64,000 bases of DNA from Acetatifactor muris (GCF_024623325.1 NZ_JANJZD010000004.1:186001-250000), one strand, 5' to 3'; counted from the stretch's first letter, positions 53,108 through 62,180 are shown. Notes: generated from the letters alone by a model not told the origin. Numbers and translations: made by a program.

Positions 53108-53791
53108 TCAGGGCGTTTCCGGCAGTTGGCGGAGTGTGTCGGAAATTCCGAATGTTTTTAACAGATTCTGCAGGGTTTCCAGAGATCCCTGGTCTATATC
53201 CTCCCACAGAAGAAAGGTTCCCTGGGCTGTCACTGCGTGATCTTCTCCCACTGTGAAAACCACTGCTATGGGATAACCGTTTTGGAAAGTGTATAAATAG
53301 ATGGTATTTTCGGTCAATTCATTGCTGACAAAGACTTTCCCGGCAGTATAGAGAGAAGTGCCTGCCAGTGCGGAGACACCTTTCATGGAATTAAGCTGGT
53401 TGACCAGGACCGAAGCGCTTTTATTGTCAAGCTGTGTGTTCAGGGCTTCTGAAAAATTATAGGACTCCTCTGATTCGCCCACAAGGGTCAGAATGCTTTG
53501 AAAAGATGGGAGGGACATTTCATAGACTGCCGCAGGGGCGGCATAGTCTCCGGTTGCCAGCTGGACGCGGATTTCTTCCAGCGTGCTGTTGTCACCGCCG
53601 GTAAGCTTTCCATAATCGGCGTTTTTGACCATTTCTTCCATAATCTTAACGATATCCATGCCGTGCTCCCGCAGGGATTTTCCGTCGATTTTCTGTGTCC
53701 CGCATCCACTGAGTGTGAGCAGTAGTATCAGGGTCGTTGCTATGGCTGAAATACACTTTCTTTTTCTCTTGATAAAATAGTTTACAGACAT
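53108..53791 (-). CDS. Lipoprotein of unknown function
   Basis: The 227-residue product starts at 53791 behind GGAAAGGG; the longer frame to 53866 lacks a site. A lipoprotein signal (KRKRKCISAIATTLILLLTL) ends in LSGC with Cys30. The mature part is soluble, with a DUF4358-like look (VYEMSLPSFQSILTLVGESE, KSASVLVNQLNSMKGVSAL), but I do not assign a family. It would be anchored on the outer face of the membrane. Confidence 0.65.
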   Translation of the reverse strand: MSVNYFIKRKRKCISAIATTLILLLTLSGCGTQKIDGKSLREHGMDIVKIMEEMVKNADYGKLTGGDNSTLEEIRVQLATGDYAAPAAVYEMSLPSFQSILTLVGESEESYNFSEALNTQLDNKSASVLVNQLNSMKGVSALAGTSLYTAGKVFVSNELTENTIYLYTFQNGYPIAVVFTVGEDHAVTAQGTFLLWEDIDQGSLETLQNLLKTFGISDTLRQLPETP

Positions 53792-53999
53792 ATGATATCC
53801 CTTTCCACAGTTTTTTCTTAAAGAGAGCAGGATATGCTTCCCGGCGCCTGTGCAGGCAGCTCCCATCTGGAAATAATTTTATCATTCCAGCTGTATTTTT
53901 TCCAGCTTTTTTTAAAAAACAAATTTATTCTCCATGCATATAATGTAGCATATCACATGCATTATGGTTTCATATCAAATATAAATGAGGTGCTTTCAA

Positions 54000-54827
54000 G
54001 TGTATGACTATGATAAGAATTGGAAGTTCAATCCGCCGAATCTGTTTGGGAAGAGAGTCCCTGACCGAAATCAGGGCACAGGTCAGTTGACCCCGGATGC
54101 CGGCTGTGGGATAGAAGGCGACATGTCAGATGGCTTTCGGCATTCAGGGGCTGCGGAAACGGAAGGGTACGATCCTTCCTGCTGCTGCGGATCTGGTACT
54201 ATGGAATCAGGGAAAATGCCGGGGATGCCCGGCATTTGTTATGAACGGGGGGAGACGGGGCCCATGGGCCCCAGGGGAGAGCCGGGCCCACCGGGCTGTC
54301 CCGGTGAACGGGGGGAAATCGGCCCTCAGGGAGTCACCGGTCCCCAGGGTCCTCAGGGAGCTACTGGCCCTCAGGGGCCCAGAGGAGAGCCGGGCGCCCG
54401 GGGTCCGGCAGGACCTCCCGGCTATCCCCAGAGCAGCATATTCGCCACGTTCACGGGCCGGGAGATGATTCTGCCGGAGTGCGCCAGCCTTCCGCTTAAG
54501 ACGGAGATACCCGATACGACAGGAAACATCTCTCTCTGCAATGGCTGTTCCCTGGAGCTGGCGGCCGGTTACTATGTCATTAATTATTATATATCTGTCA
54601 TGATGAAAAGGCATGGCACCGTCAGGCTTACGCCCGTATGCAACGAATGCAGGCAGCCCCTGTATGCCGCATGGACGAAAGCGGCAAGACAGAAGGAGGC
54701 GGTCATGCTGTCAAGATATTTTATAATCGAGATACCAATAGTATCAAGACTGTTCTTCGAATGGCGCTCATCCGCAGGCGCATCGAAAATCAACATGTAT
54801 CTGAGCATAGAGAAGCTGTGCAGATGA
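54000..54827 (+). CDS. Collagen-like surface/exosporium protein (BclA-like)
   Basis: GTG 54000 sits behind GAGGTG; ATG 53985 is an alternative without a site. About 75 N-terminal residues include a Cys cluster (DPSCCCGSG). A Gly-X-Y collagen tract follows (about 84-142, [16 protein letters not shown]). The ~130-residue globular end ([34 protein letters not shown]) resembles the TNF-like C-terminal domain of BclA. Such proteins trimerise and form hair-like layers on spores. The GT2 gene follows immediately. CATATAATG at about 53937 could be part of a sporulation-type promoter. Confidence 0.75.
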   Translation: MYDYDKNWKFNPPNLFGKRVPDRNQGTGQLTPDAGCGIEGDMSDGFRHSGAAETEGYDPSCCCGSGTMESGKMPGMPGICYERGETGPMGPRGEPGPPGCPGERGEIGPQGVTGPQGPQGATGPQGPRGEPGARGPAGPPGYPQSSIFATFTGREMILPECASLPLKTEIPDTTGNISLCNGCSLELAAGYYVINYYISVMMKRHGTVRLTPVCNECRQPLYAAWTKAARQKEAVMLSRYFIIEIPIVSRLFFEWRSSAGASKINMYLSIEKLCR

Positions 54828-54853
54828 CAGGCTCGGAAAGAGAGGAGGAGAGT

Positions 54854-55921
54854 ATGCCTACCATAAGCCTTTGTATGATTGTCAAAAATGAAGAGAAGCA
54901 TATCGCGCGCTGTCTGGACAGCGTGGCGGGACTGGTGGATGAGATTGTCATCGTAGACACCGGTTCCTCTGACCGGACGGTGGAGATAGCGTCCCGGTAT
55001 ACGCCCAGGGTCTATTCGTACCCATGGAAGGATGACTTTTCGGATGCCAGGAACCATGCCTTTTCCAAAGCCACCATGGACTACTGTATGTGGATGGATG
55101 CCGATGACGTCCTGGAGGAGGCGGAGCGGGCCGGATTCCTGGAGCTGAAGCAGACCCTGCCGCCGGATACGGATATGGTGATGATGAAATACAACACTGC
55201 CTTTGACGAGGCCGACCAGCCGTCCTTTTCCTATTTCCGGGAGAGATGGATCAGGAACCGGGCCGGATTTCGCTGGGTGGGCGCTGTCCATGAAGTGATC
55301 CCGCCAAAGGGCAGGACCATATATTCCGACATCGCCATCAGCCACAGGAAAGAGGGGGCCGGGGATCCGGACCGGAACCTGCGGATATACCGCGGGATGA
55401 TCGCGGAGGGAAAGTCCCTGGAACCGCGGCAGCAGTATTATTATGGAAGGGAGCTGTACTACCACGGGGAATGCGAAGAGGCTGCCGCTGTGTTCGAGAG
55501 GTTCCTTCTGGAAGAGGACGGGTGGATTGAAAACAAGATTGAGGCATGTTCCGTCTGCGCCGGCTGCTATTACCGACTGGGACAGGAGCAGGCCGCGCTT
55601 TCGATGCTCCTGCGCAGCATGAGCTACGACCTGCCGAGGGCTGAGCTGTGCTGTGAGATTGGGAAGCACTTCCTGGAACGGGGAAACTGCCGCATCGCCG
55701 TCTACTGGTATGAGGCGGCGCTGAATACGCCCAAAAGAGAGCGCTCCGACGGGTTCGTCCAGCCGGATTGCCATGATTATGTCCCTCTTCTGCAGTTGTG
55801 CGTATGCTATGACAGATTGGGAGACAGGCAGAAGGCAATGGAATACAACGAGCGGGCGGGCGCCTGTAAGCCTTATTCCCAGGCGTATCTTTACAATAAA
55901 CAGTATTTTGGGAGCCTGTGA
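54854..55921 (+). CDS. GT2 family glycosyltransferase with TPR-like tail
   Basis: The start at 54854 follows GAGGAGGAG. The 355-residue protein has the GT2 core ISLCMIVKNEEKHIARCLDS, VDEIVIVDTGSSDRTVEIA and the metal-binding MWMDADD, then GFRWVGAVHEVI. The C-terminal 150 residues are TPR-like helices (QQYYYGRELYYHGECEEAAA). This architecture occurs in glycosyltransferases that modify peptides or surface proteins. Its place between two collagen-like genes suggests it O-glycosylates their Thr-rich Gly-X-Thr tracts. Confidence 0.8.
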   Translation: MPTISLCMIVKNEEKHIARCLDSVAGLVDEIVIVDTGSSDRTVEIASRYTPRVYSYPWKDDFSDARNHAFSKATMDYCMWMDADDVLEEAERAGFLELKQTLPPDTDMVMMKYNTAFDEADQPSFSYFRERWIRNRAGFRWVGAVHEVIPPKGRTIYSDIAISHRKEGAGDPDRNLRIYRGMIAEGKSLEPRQQYYYGRELYYHGECEEAAAVFERFLLEEDGWIENKIEACSVCAGCYYRLGQEQAALSMLLRSMSYDLPRAELCCEIGKHFLERGNCRIAVYWYEAALNTPKRERSDGFVQPDCHDYVPLLQLCVCYDRLGDRQKAMEYNERAGACKPYSQAYLYNKQYFGSL

Positions 55922-55925
55922 TTCC

Positions 55926-55977
55926 CGCGGGCAATGAGCCAAGCGGATGCGTCAGCATCCATTTGGCGAATGCCGCG
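55926..55977 (+). repeat. Three-tier palindrome before the BclB-like gene
   Basis: CGCGGGCA/TGCCGCG, GCCAA/TTGGC and GGATGC/GCATCC stack into one imperfect hairpin with a GTCA loop. No U-run follows. It looks like a REP-type palindrome or mRNA stabiliser between the GT2 gene and the collagen gene. Confidence 0.55.
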
Positions 55978-56106
55978 AGGGTCTCATGGGAGGATTTTTC
56001 AGGCGGATTTCGACATAGTGTGGCAGATTTCCCGGCAGTGCATAAATTATTTGTAGAAAAAGACATGATAAGTGCCTTTTTCGAAAAAAGAAAGGAAGTG
56101 TTTTAG

Positions 56107-57762
56107 ATGAATCAAAATAATTCATGTAACTGCCATCAGAATCAGTGTCATTCCCCCTGCTGTGAACGCGGTCCTGCGGGCCCGAAGGGTGACCAGGGTC
56201 CTGCGGGCCCGCAGGGAATCAAGGGTGATACCGGCTGTCCCGGTCCCAAGGGCGACAGAGGGGAACCTGGTCCTATGGGCCCCCAGGGACTTCCCGGTGC
56301 TCCCGGCGCAAGAGGTCCCAGAGGAAATACAGGCCCGGTAGGACCTACCGGAAACACAGGTCCGAGAGGCTGTGATGGCCCCAGGGGCTACGCAGGTCCT
56401 CAGGGCATCCAGGGTATCCAGGGTGTCCGCGGGGATGTGGGTCCCAAGGGCGATCCGGGCTGTGAGGGTCCCAAGGGGGACGTAGGTCCCCAGGGGCCGG
56501 CAGGTCCTGTGGGTCCTGTGGGCCCGGCAGGCCCCCAGGGTGATGCAGGTCCTCAGGGTCCCAGAGGGATTCCCGGTCCTGCCGGCCCCACCGGTGCAAC
56601 GGGTCCCATGGGGCCTCAGGGTGTCACCGGCCCCCAGGGTATTCAGGGTGAGATTGGTCCTGTCGGCCCCCAGGGACCGAAAGGCTGCCCGGGGGATGAA
56701 GGTCCGATGGGAGCGACGGGAGCAGCCGGTGCAACAGGTCCGACGGGAGCGACAGGAGCAACGGGAGCAACAGGTCCGACGGGAGCCGATGGAGCAACGG
56801 GAGCGACGGGTCCGACAGGAGCAACAGGTCCGACGGGAGCCGATGGAGCAACGGGAGCGACGGGTCCGACGGGAGCCGATGGAGCAGCCGGAGCGACAGG
56901 AGCAACAGGTCCGACGGGAGCCGATGGAGCAACGGGAGCGACGGGTCCGACGGGAGCCGATGGAGCAACGGGAGCAACAGGTCCGACGGGAGCTGATGGA
57001 GCCACAGGGGCAACAGGAGCGACGGGAGCCGATGGAGCGACGGGAGCAACAGGTCCGACGGGAGCTGATGGAGCCACAGGGGCAACAGGAGCGACGGGAG
57101 CCGATGGAGTAGCCGGCGCAACGGGTCCGACGGGAGCCGCCGGAGCAACAGGTCCGACGGGAGCCGATGGAGCAACAGGAGCAGCCGGAGCCACGGGTGC
57201 AACAGGCCCGACAGGAGCGACGGGTCCTACAGGTATCGCAGGCACAGGAGCCATCATCCCCTTTGCGTCAGGGCTTCCGGTCTCTCTGACGACAATTGCC
57301 GGGGGCCTTGCTGGTCTTCCTGCCTTTGTGGGCTTTGGCAGCAGTGCGCAGGGCCTTACGCTGTTGGGGGCCACGATTGATATCACGAATGCCGCTGGAA
57401 CTCTTTCCAATTTTGCGTTCCAGGTTCCGCGGGCAGGCATCATTACTTCGTTCAGCGCATTCTTCAGTACGACAGCGGCCATTTCCCTGGTAGGCTCCAC
57501 TGTCACGGTTAATGCACAGGTTTATCAGTCTGCGACTCCGAATAATGTATTTACGCCCATTGCCGGAACGCTGATCAGCCTGACGCCATCCCTTTCCGGA
57601 ATTATATCCGTCGGGACATTGCTGAACGGCACTCTTACGGGGCTCAACATTCCGGTGACAGCCCAGACACGGCTGATGCTGGTATTTTCAGCGACAGCCA
57701 GCGGACTGTCTCTGCTGAATACAGTTGCTGGATACGCAAGCGCCGGCTTGAGCATCAACTGA
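56107..57762 (+). CDS. Collagen-like exosporium glycoprotein with BclB-type C-terminal domain
   Basis: The 551-residue protein starts behind AAAGGAAG. A short Cys-rich N-terminus ([17 protein letters not shown]) leads into an uninterrupted Gly-X-Y tract (about 22-378). That tract changes from a varied part ([10 protein letters not shown]) to a regular one of [20 protein letters not shown] units. The last ~170 residues ([20 protein letters not shown] ... [20 protein letters not shown]) are the BclB C-terminal domain. The Thr-rich repeats are likely glycosylation sites for the neighbouring GT2. Its length is expected to vary between strains through repeat slippage. Confidence 0.85.
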   Translation: MNQNNSCNCHQNQCHSPCCERGPAGPKGDQGPAGPQGIKGDTGCPGPKGDRGEPGPMGPQGLPGAPGARGPRGNTGPVGPTGNTGPRGCDGPRGYAGPQGIQGIQGVRGDVGPKGDPGCEGPKGDVGPQGPAGPVGPVGPAGPQGDAGPQGPRGIPGPAGPTGATGPMGPQGVTGPQGIQGEIGPVGPQGPKGCPGDEGPMGATGAAGATGPTGATGATGATGPTGADGATGATGPTGATGPTGADGATGATGPTGADGAAGATGATGPTGADGATGATGPTGADGATGATGPTGADGATGATGATGADGATGATGPTGADGATGATGATGADGVAGATGPTGAAGATGPTGADGATGAAGATGATGPTGATGPTGIAGTGAIIPFASGLPVSLTTIAGGLAGLPAFVGFGSSAQGLTLLGATIDITNAAGTLSNFAFQVPRAGIITSFSAFFSTTAAISLVGSTVTVNAQVYQSATPNNVFTPIAGTLISLTPSLSGIISVGTLLNGTLTGLNIPVTAQTRLMLVFSATASGLSLLNTVAGYASAGLSIN

Positions 57763-57925
57763 TATCATAGGATAAAATCAATAGAATCTATACAATGTAT
57801 CACGGAGGTTCCGGTCATGGGAATCTCCGGGATACTCCTGTGGTGAATCGGCCATGAAATTTGGATATGGCATCTGGACATGGCCGGGAATGGTCACCCA
57901 ATCTCCATTTTTAAAATGCATAAAC

Positions 57926-57960
57926 AAAAACCGCTTTCCGGATCCGGACAAGCGGTTTTT
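57926..57960. terminator. Bidirectional terminator after the BclB-like gene
   Basis: AAAAACCGCTT (57926-57936) pairs with AAGCGGTTTTT (57950-57960), with TCCGGATCCGGA between. The A/U symmetry lets it stop transcripts from both sides, including any leaving the invertible segment to the left. Bases 57763-57925 hold only a weak hairpin (CGGAGGTTCC/GGAATCTCCG near 57803-57830). Confidence 0.8.
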
Positions 57961-57981
57961 AGTATCTCAAAAAGGTATATT

Positions 57982-58008
57982 TTTCGCAGAATATATAAGT
58001 CTGCGAAA
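57982..58008 (+). repeat. Left inverted repeat of a predicted invertible segment
   Basis: The 27-bp site is TTTCGCAGA, then the 9-bp spacer ATATATAAG, then TCTGCGAAA. The two 9-bp arms are perfect inverted repeats around an asymmetric spacer, as in tyrosine-recombinase core sites. The whole site is the exact reverse complement of 59528-59554. Confidence 0.9.
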
Positions 58009-58038
58009 GGGATTTTATGACATACGAATACAAATGAC

Positions 58039-58067
58039 ATGTTACACAAGATTTGCAAGCTTGTCAA
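58039..58067 (-). promoter_or_regulatory. Outward-facing promoter inside the left end of the invertible segment
   Basis: On the minus strand TTGACA (58067-58062) and TAACAT (58044-58039) have 17-bp spacing. The predicted start is near 58032, reading out through the left repeat into the terminator at 57926-57960. If the segment flips, the same promoter would read out through the right repeat into the antiterminator gene at 59639. Confidence 0.65.
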
Positions 58068-58225
58068 TACCAAATTTCAACATTGAGAGAAGCCAGTAGC
58101 AGTCAATTGGAGAAGTAATAACTTTTGAGAAAAATATTTTTATACTTTCTTTTTTGAACAGCTGTCGTAACCTATTAGCTATATAGCTCTTGTGGCTGTA
58201 TTACTATGATACGAGGAGGTAAGAT

Positions 58226-59407
58226 ATGGCTAGAATTGGCAAAAACGTTTATTTTCGCTGTTCAACGGGAAAATGGGAAGGTAGATTCGTAAAGGGCAGG
58301 AAAAGCAACGGGAGGCTCTGGTACGGTTATGTGTCCGGAATGACTGAGGCTGAATGCACAATGAAGCGGGATCTTGCGGCAAAAAACTTTGAGGAGGAGC
58401 GAAAACAGGCCGGGATGGGGGACAGACTCCTATTTACAGCAGTGGCATCGCGATGGCTTGCTTCGGAAGGCAGAACAAAGAAGGACTCAACCATTTGTAA
58501 ATATCATAACAATCTCAAGCTTCATTTGAATCCGAGATTTCAAGGCAGGAGGTTTACTGAAATTACGCGGGAAGAGGTGACGGATTATATCACTGAACTA
58601 CAGATGAAGGGTGGCGACAGCGGTAACGGAATGTCCCACAATACGGTAAAGGGTATTTTATCCGTTTTACGCTCGGTTTTAGAATACGGCGAACGACAAC
58701 ACCATCTTCCGGCTGCAAATCTTACCAGACTTTCTGTCGGTGACTCGGAAAACCTTCCGCTTCGTGTTCTTACGGAAAATGAAGAAAGAATGCTGCTGGA
58801 TTACATCCTTTCCAACCTGGACAGTGATGGATTGGGTATCCTGCTTGTGCTCTACACGGGGCTGCGCCTTGGAGAGCTCTGCTCTCTGCACTGGGATGAT
58901 ATTGATTTAAACGAGGGAACAGTTTTTGTTCATACTACTATGAAACGTATCCAGACACCGAACAATCCGAAATGCAAGACTGAGGTGTCTATCACATCAC
59001 CAAAGAGCAGAAAATCCATTCGCACCATTCCTCTTCATGATGATATTCTCAGCCTGTTAGGAGAAAGAGCCGGAGTCAGCGGTTCTTTCTTCCTGACAGG
59101 GGCGAAAGATGCCTACATAGAGCCGAGAACAATGGAGAACCGTTTCAAAGCGATTATCAAGACAGTTGGGATTGCCGGTGCTACTTTTCACACACTGCGT
59201 CACACCTTTGCCACGCGGAGTATAGAAAATGGCGTTGACGCAAAGGTCTTAAGCGAATTCCTTGGTCATGCCAGCGTGAAGCTTACTCTTGACCGATATG
59301 TACATCCCTCTGAAGGACAAAAACGTAAGAACATTAATGTGCTTCCGGGATTCAGAAATAAGCTTGAGTTAAAGACAGATGAAATCCGACGAGAAAGAAA
59401 TTCATGA
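58226..59407 (+). CDS. Tyrosine site-specific recombinase, encoded inside its own predicted inverton
   Basis: The 393-residue integrase-type enzyme starts behind CGAGGAGG. It has the SAM-like DNA-binding region (about 70-170) and the catalytic set Arg214 (YTGLRLGEL), His322-x-x-Arg325 (HTLRHTFAT), the His of FLGHAS and Tyr358 (DRYVHP). The gene is alone between two perfect inverted 27-bp sites, with no excisionase and no other mobile-element genes. This favours a DNA-inversion enzyme over a prophage or ICE integrase. Whether its product acts on these sites is an inference. Confidence 0.9.
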   Translation: MARIGKNVYFRCSTGKWEGRFVKGRKSNGRLWYGYVSGMTEAECTMKRDLAAKNFEEERKQAGMGDRLLFTAVASRWLASEGRTKKDSTICKYHNNLKLHLNPRFQGRRFTEITREEVTDYITELQMKGGDSGNGMSHNTVKGILSVLRSVLEYGERQHHLPAANLTRLSVGDSENLPLRVLTENEERMLLDYILSNLDSDGLGILLVLYTGLRLGELCSLHWDDIDLNEGTVFVHTTMKRIQTPNNPKCKTEVSITSPKSRKSIRTIPLHDDILSLLGERAGVSGSFFLTGAKDAYIEPRTMENRFKAIIKTVGIAGATFHTLRHTFATRSIENGVDAKVLSEFLGHASVKLTLDRYVHPSEGQKRKNINVLPGFRNKLELKTDEIRRERNS

Positions 59408-59527
59408 AATTTGTAATTCTGAAAGCACATCTGAATTTATAATAGACTGATAAATCGACTGATTGGCTGATTTTTTTCGCTGATGAGATCTCAGGAGAAG
59501 TGTCTGAAATAAAAGACACGAAGAGTT

Positions 59528-59554
59528 TTTCGCAGACTTATATATTCTGCGAAA
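59528..59554 (+). repeat. Right inverted repeat of a predicted invertible segment
   Basis: TTTCGCAGA, then spacer CTTATATAT, then TCTGCGAAA: the exact reverse complement of the left site. Opposite orientation of the asymmetric spacer predicts inversion, not excision, of the 1.5 kb between them. Inside the right end (59408-59527) a TATAAT at about 59430-59440 lacks a credible -35 box. Confidence 0.9.
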
Positions 59555-59638
59555 ATCGGAGCTGACATTTTATTCGGAATACATCCCGAGAGCAGCTGAC
59601 TTCCAGCTGAAAAATATTGATGAAGAGATGAGGAACTG

Positions 59639-60427
59639 ATGGGAAATGGCGGTAAGATGCGCTATTATGTGCTTTTTACACAGACCTTGAAGCAGTGGGA
59701 TGTGACAGAGACAATAAGAAAGACACTTCCGAAAGGGCGGGGCACAGTATTCTATCCGTGCGTGGAACTTTGGATGGGAAGCCTGGGACAGACGGTTGTG
59801 GAGGCACTTTTTCCAGGGTATGTGTTTATACGTTCCGACATGAACCAGAATGAGATGTCGGATTTTATGAGAGATTGCAGGAGAGAAGTGCACTCATTCA
59901 TAAAGGAACTCCACATAGGAGAAGGAAGGACTGGCGGAGCTGCCGGAGTGACTTCTGTCGATGGGGAAGATGATACTTTGAATGCTTTGAATGACAATGA
60001 AGCGGAACTGTTGGACTTTATGTTGGGATTTTCCACGGAAAGTGTGGAGAGGCAACATTTCGGGGAAGAAAGCGATGCAGCAGGGAACGGAACAGAGGCG
60101 GGGCAAAGGAACTGCCGCAGAAAGCTGCCGTCTGCCGGTGTTGTAGGTATGTCCTATGGCTTTCAGGAGAAAGACGGAAGATATGTTGTTATGGAGGGGC
60201 CACTGAAGGGGCATGAGGATCGTATCGTGGATGTGAATCTCAGAGATCGCAGGGCATATCTGAATTTGAAAGTGGGCGGGCGTCTGGCCAGGGTTGGTTT
60301 TACGATCAGGGGGAAGAAATATTGGTTTCCTGAGAACAGGGCGGCATCAAATGTACTGGAGGATGGGACTGTGGTGAATTGCCACGATGTGGCTGCAGCA
60401 ATGATGCGTCATATGAGTAAGAAATAA
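59639..60427 (+). CDS. loaP: LoaP/UpxY-type NusG paralogue (transcription antiterminator)
   Basis: The 262-residue protein has an N-terminal NGN domain (MRYYVLFTQTLKQWDVTETI, VVEALFPGYVFIRSDM) and a C-terminal KOW motif (VVMEGPLKGHEDRIVDVNL). Between them lies an extra acidic linker of about 70 residues, so it is longer than the usual 170-190. Specialised NusG proteins of this kind travel with polymerase and let it read through terminators in long polysaccharide operons. It lies just outside the inverton and directly before the polysaccharide genes. ATG 59657 is an alternative start. Confidence 0.8.
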   Translation: MGNGGKMRYYVLFTQTLKQWDVTETIRKTLPKGRGTVFYPCVELWMGSLGQTVVEALFPGYVFIRSDMNQNEMSDFMRDCRREVHSFIKELHIGEGRTGGAAGVTSVDGEDDTLNALNDNEAELLDFMLGFSTESVERQHFGEESDAAGNGTEAGQRNCRRKLPSAGVVGMSYGFQEKDGRYVVMEGPLKGHEDRIVDVNLRDRRAYLNLKVGGRLARVGFTIRGKKYWFPENRAASNVLEDGTVVNCHDVAAAMMRHMSKK

Positions 60428-60736
60428 GGATTCTAGAGAGTTGTAAAGAGGTGGATGTATGAGTTAGCTGAGAAGATTGCAGAAAAATGGCTGAAGGGCG
60501 GTCAAATGCGGTATGCACAGGCCTGACCTGGATTCCAGTCATAGCACGCTTTCCTTGAGCATGGAATGAGATTCGAATACTTTGTAATAGAATCTTTCTC
60601 CATGGATGGCGAAGCTATGCCTGGAGAAGGTCATTCAAATACAGGAAGAGTGTGGCATTGCCATGCTTTTTTATTTTGCAGATCGGATACAGTTTTCATA
60701 AAGTTGTAAACTCCGTCAGGAGGGAAAGAGGCTGAG
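60428..60736 (+). other. Leader of the polysaccharide operon: candidate antitermination target
   Basis: No gene is visible. A dyad TGACCTGGA/TCCAGTCA lies near 60526-60543. A hairpin pairs TTCTCCA (60596-60602) with TGGAGAA (60622-60628). The terminator at 60650-60675 follows, and then GTCAGGAGGG before the next start. A leader with a small hairpin upstream of a terminator, directly after a LoaP-type gene, fits the known scheme of LoaP action. Confidence 0.5.
60650..60675 (+). terminator. Intrinsic terminator in front of the polysaccharide operon
   Basis: GTGTGGC (60650-60656) pairs with GCCATGC (60660-60666) using two G-U pairs, followed by TTTTTTATTTT. It is placed to stop transcription before the DegT-like gene unless antiterminated. 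Confidence 0.6.
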
Positions 60737-62149
60737 ATGACGGAAGCGAGAAAGAAATGGATCAGAGAACAGGCAAGATTCCAGGGCATTTTTGACAGGA
60801 AGATTTATAAAGAGAGTATGTTCGGAAAAAAGATACCTTTGTCATCATCCATGATATATGAAGAAGAAAAGGTGTTTACAGAACAGATATTTGAAACGGA
60901 ATTTAGCAGCAGGCAGACAATTCGGCTGGAAGAAGAACTGGCAGGATATATGGGAGTGAAGTATGCGGTTGCACTGAATTCCGGACAGGCAGCGCTGCAT
61001 CTGGCATTGAAAGTCGCTGCGGAAAAGCTCTATGGCAGTTCTACAGGTATTCTGACTCCCGATGGCCTCAGAGGCGGTTCTCTGTATGGAAAAAGAGTGT
61101 TTTGTTCTGATCTCACGACTTTTGACATGGTAAATCCAATTGTATTCGAGGGAGGCGCGCCTGTCTTTATAGACTCGTCTGAGGACACTGACTGGTCCAT
61201 GGATCCGGAGGTGCTGGAGCTGGCGTTTGAAAGATATCCTGATGTAAAAATCGTTGTCATGAATCATGTGTATGGTTTTCCCGGACAGGCGTTGAAGATA
61301 CGACAAATCTGCCATGAACACGACGCATTGCTTGTAGAATGCGCAGGGGAGGCAATTGGAGCTGAATACCTGGTAGAAGAGGGGGAGACAGAAGGCGGTA
61401 TCTGGGAGAAGACAGGGACCCTTGGCGATTATTGTGTGTTGGATTTTGGCAGGGGCAGGATGATTGGGCAGTCCGGAGGCGCATTCCTGACTAAGGATTA
61501 TTATGCTTCTGAAAAGGTGAGATACTGGGCTTCCGGAGCGAAAGCAGCTACCTTTTGGAACCAGCACGAAGAGCTGGGATACAGCTGTCTGATGGACGAG
61601 TTTGTTGCTGCAGTGCTTCGGGGACAGCTGATGCATATAGACGATATCATAGAAAAGAAAAAGCAAATTTATGACAGATATGTTGAAAAACTGGATGAGT
61701 CTATAGCCTGCGTGATACCGGTTCAGGACGGGACGAAGCCAAATTACTGGATCACAGCCATGACCTGCGAAAGCAATATACAGTTTATGGAGACTCGCAG
61801 TGACAGGCAATATACCTATGAAGATATCCACGGAACGGCTGCACCCATGGAAATATGCGAAGCTCTGGACGCATTCAATGCGGAAAGCAGGCCGGTCTAT
61901 AAGCCTATGAGCATGCAGCCGGTGTTCCGAAATAACGAGCATTTTACTTTGGACGGGCCTTGGCGGATGTATGAGAACTTCCGAAATGATACGTTCTGGC
62001 CGAGATGCGACATGGCAAAGCAGTACTATGAGAGCGGGCTCTGCCTGCCGAGTGATGCCGGGATGACAGAAGAAGAGCAGGACAGGATTATAGAGATTAT
62101 CTGTGCATGCTATGACAGAGCAGATCTGGAGAGGGTGGCGTGGGTGTGA
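60737..62149 (+). CDS. DegT/DnrJ/EryC1-fold protein lacking PLP-anchoring residues
   Basis: The 470-residue protein follows the sugar-aminotransferase fold (YAVALNSGQAALHLALKVA, VVMNHVYGFPG, LGYSCLMDEFVAAVLRGQL) and begins the polysaccharide operon behind CAGGAGGG. The Schiff-base lysine expected in SFNGNKxxxTSGG is Arg241 here (DFGRGRMIGQSGG). The Asp that binds the pyridine nitrogen (EDAAE) is Cys202 (VECAGEAIG). Without both it should not work as a normal aminotransferase; it may be a binding or regulatory pseudoenzyme, or catalyse another reaction. Confidence 0.75.
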   Translation: MTEARKKWIREQARFQGIFDRKIYKESMFGKKIPLSSSMIYEEEKVFTEQIFETEFSSRQTIRLEEELAGYMGVKYAVALNSGQAALHLALKVAAEKLYGSSTGILTPDGLRGGSLYGKRVFCSDLTTFDMVNPIVFEGGAPVFIDSSEDTDWSMDPEVLELAFERYPDVKIVVMNHVYGFPGQALKIRQICHEHDALLVECAGEAIGAEYLVEEGETEGGIWEKTGTLGDYCVLDFGRGRMIGQSGGAFLTKDYYASEKVRYWASGAKAATFWNQHEELGYSCLMDEFVAAVLRGQLMHIDDIIEKKKQIYDRYVEKLDESIACVIPVQDGTKPNYWITAMTCESNIQFMETRSDRQYTYEDIHGTAAPMEICEALDAFNAESRPVYKPMSMQPVFRNNEHFTLDGPWRMYENFRNDTFWPRCDMAKQYYESGLCLPSDAGMTEEEQDRIIEIICACYDRADLERVAWV

Positions 62150-62180
62150 GAGCGATGGAGAAAGCAAAGGGGGATGAAAT

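Noticed and set aside
56700..57240. CRISPR-like or tandem-repeat array
   Set aside because: The repeats are in-frame collagen codons with no spacers of constant length.
56643..57506. A 287-codon minus-strand open frame rich in Val-Ala-Pro across the collagen gene
   Set aside because: It is the reverse reading of the Gly-X-Thr repeats; the regular triplet repeat keeps several frames open. No ribosome binding site or family features.
58226..59407. Prophage or integrative element integrase
   Set aside because: No excisionase, relaxase, phage or transfer genes lie nearby. Inverted rather than direct flanking sites indicate inversion.
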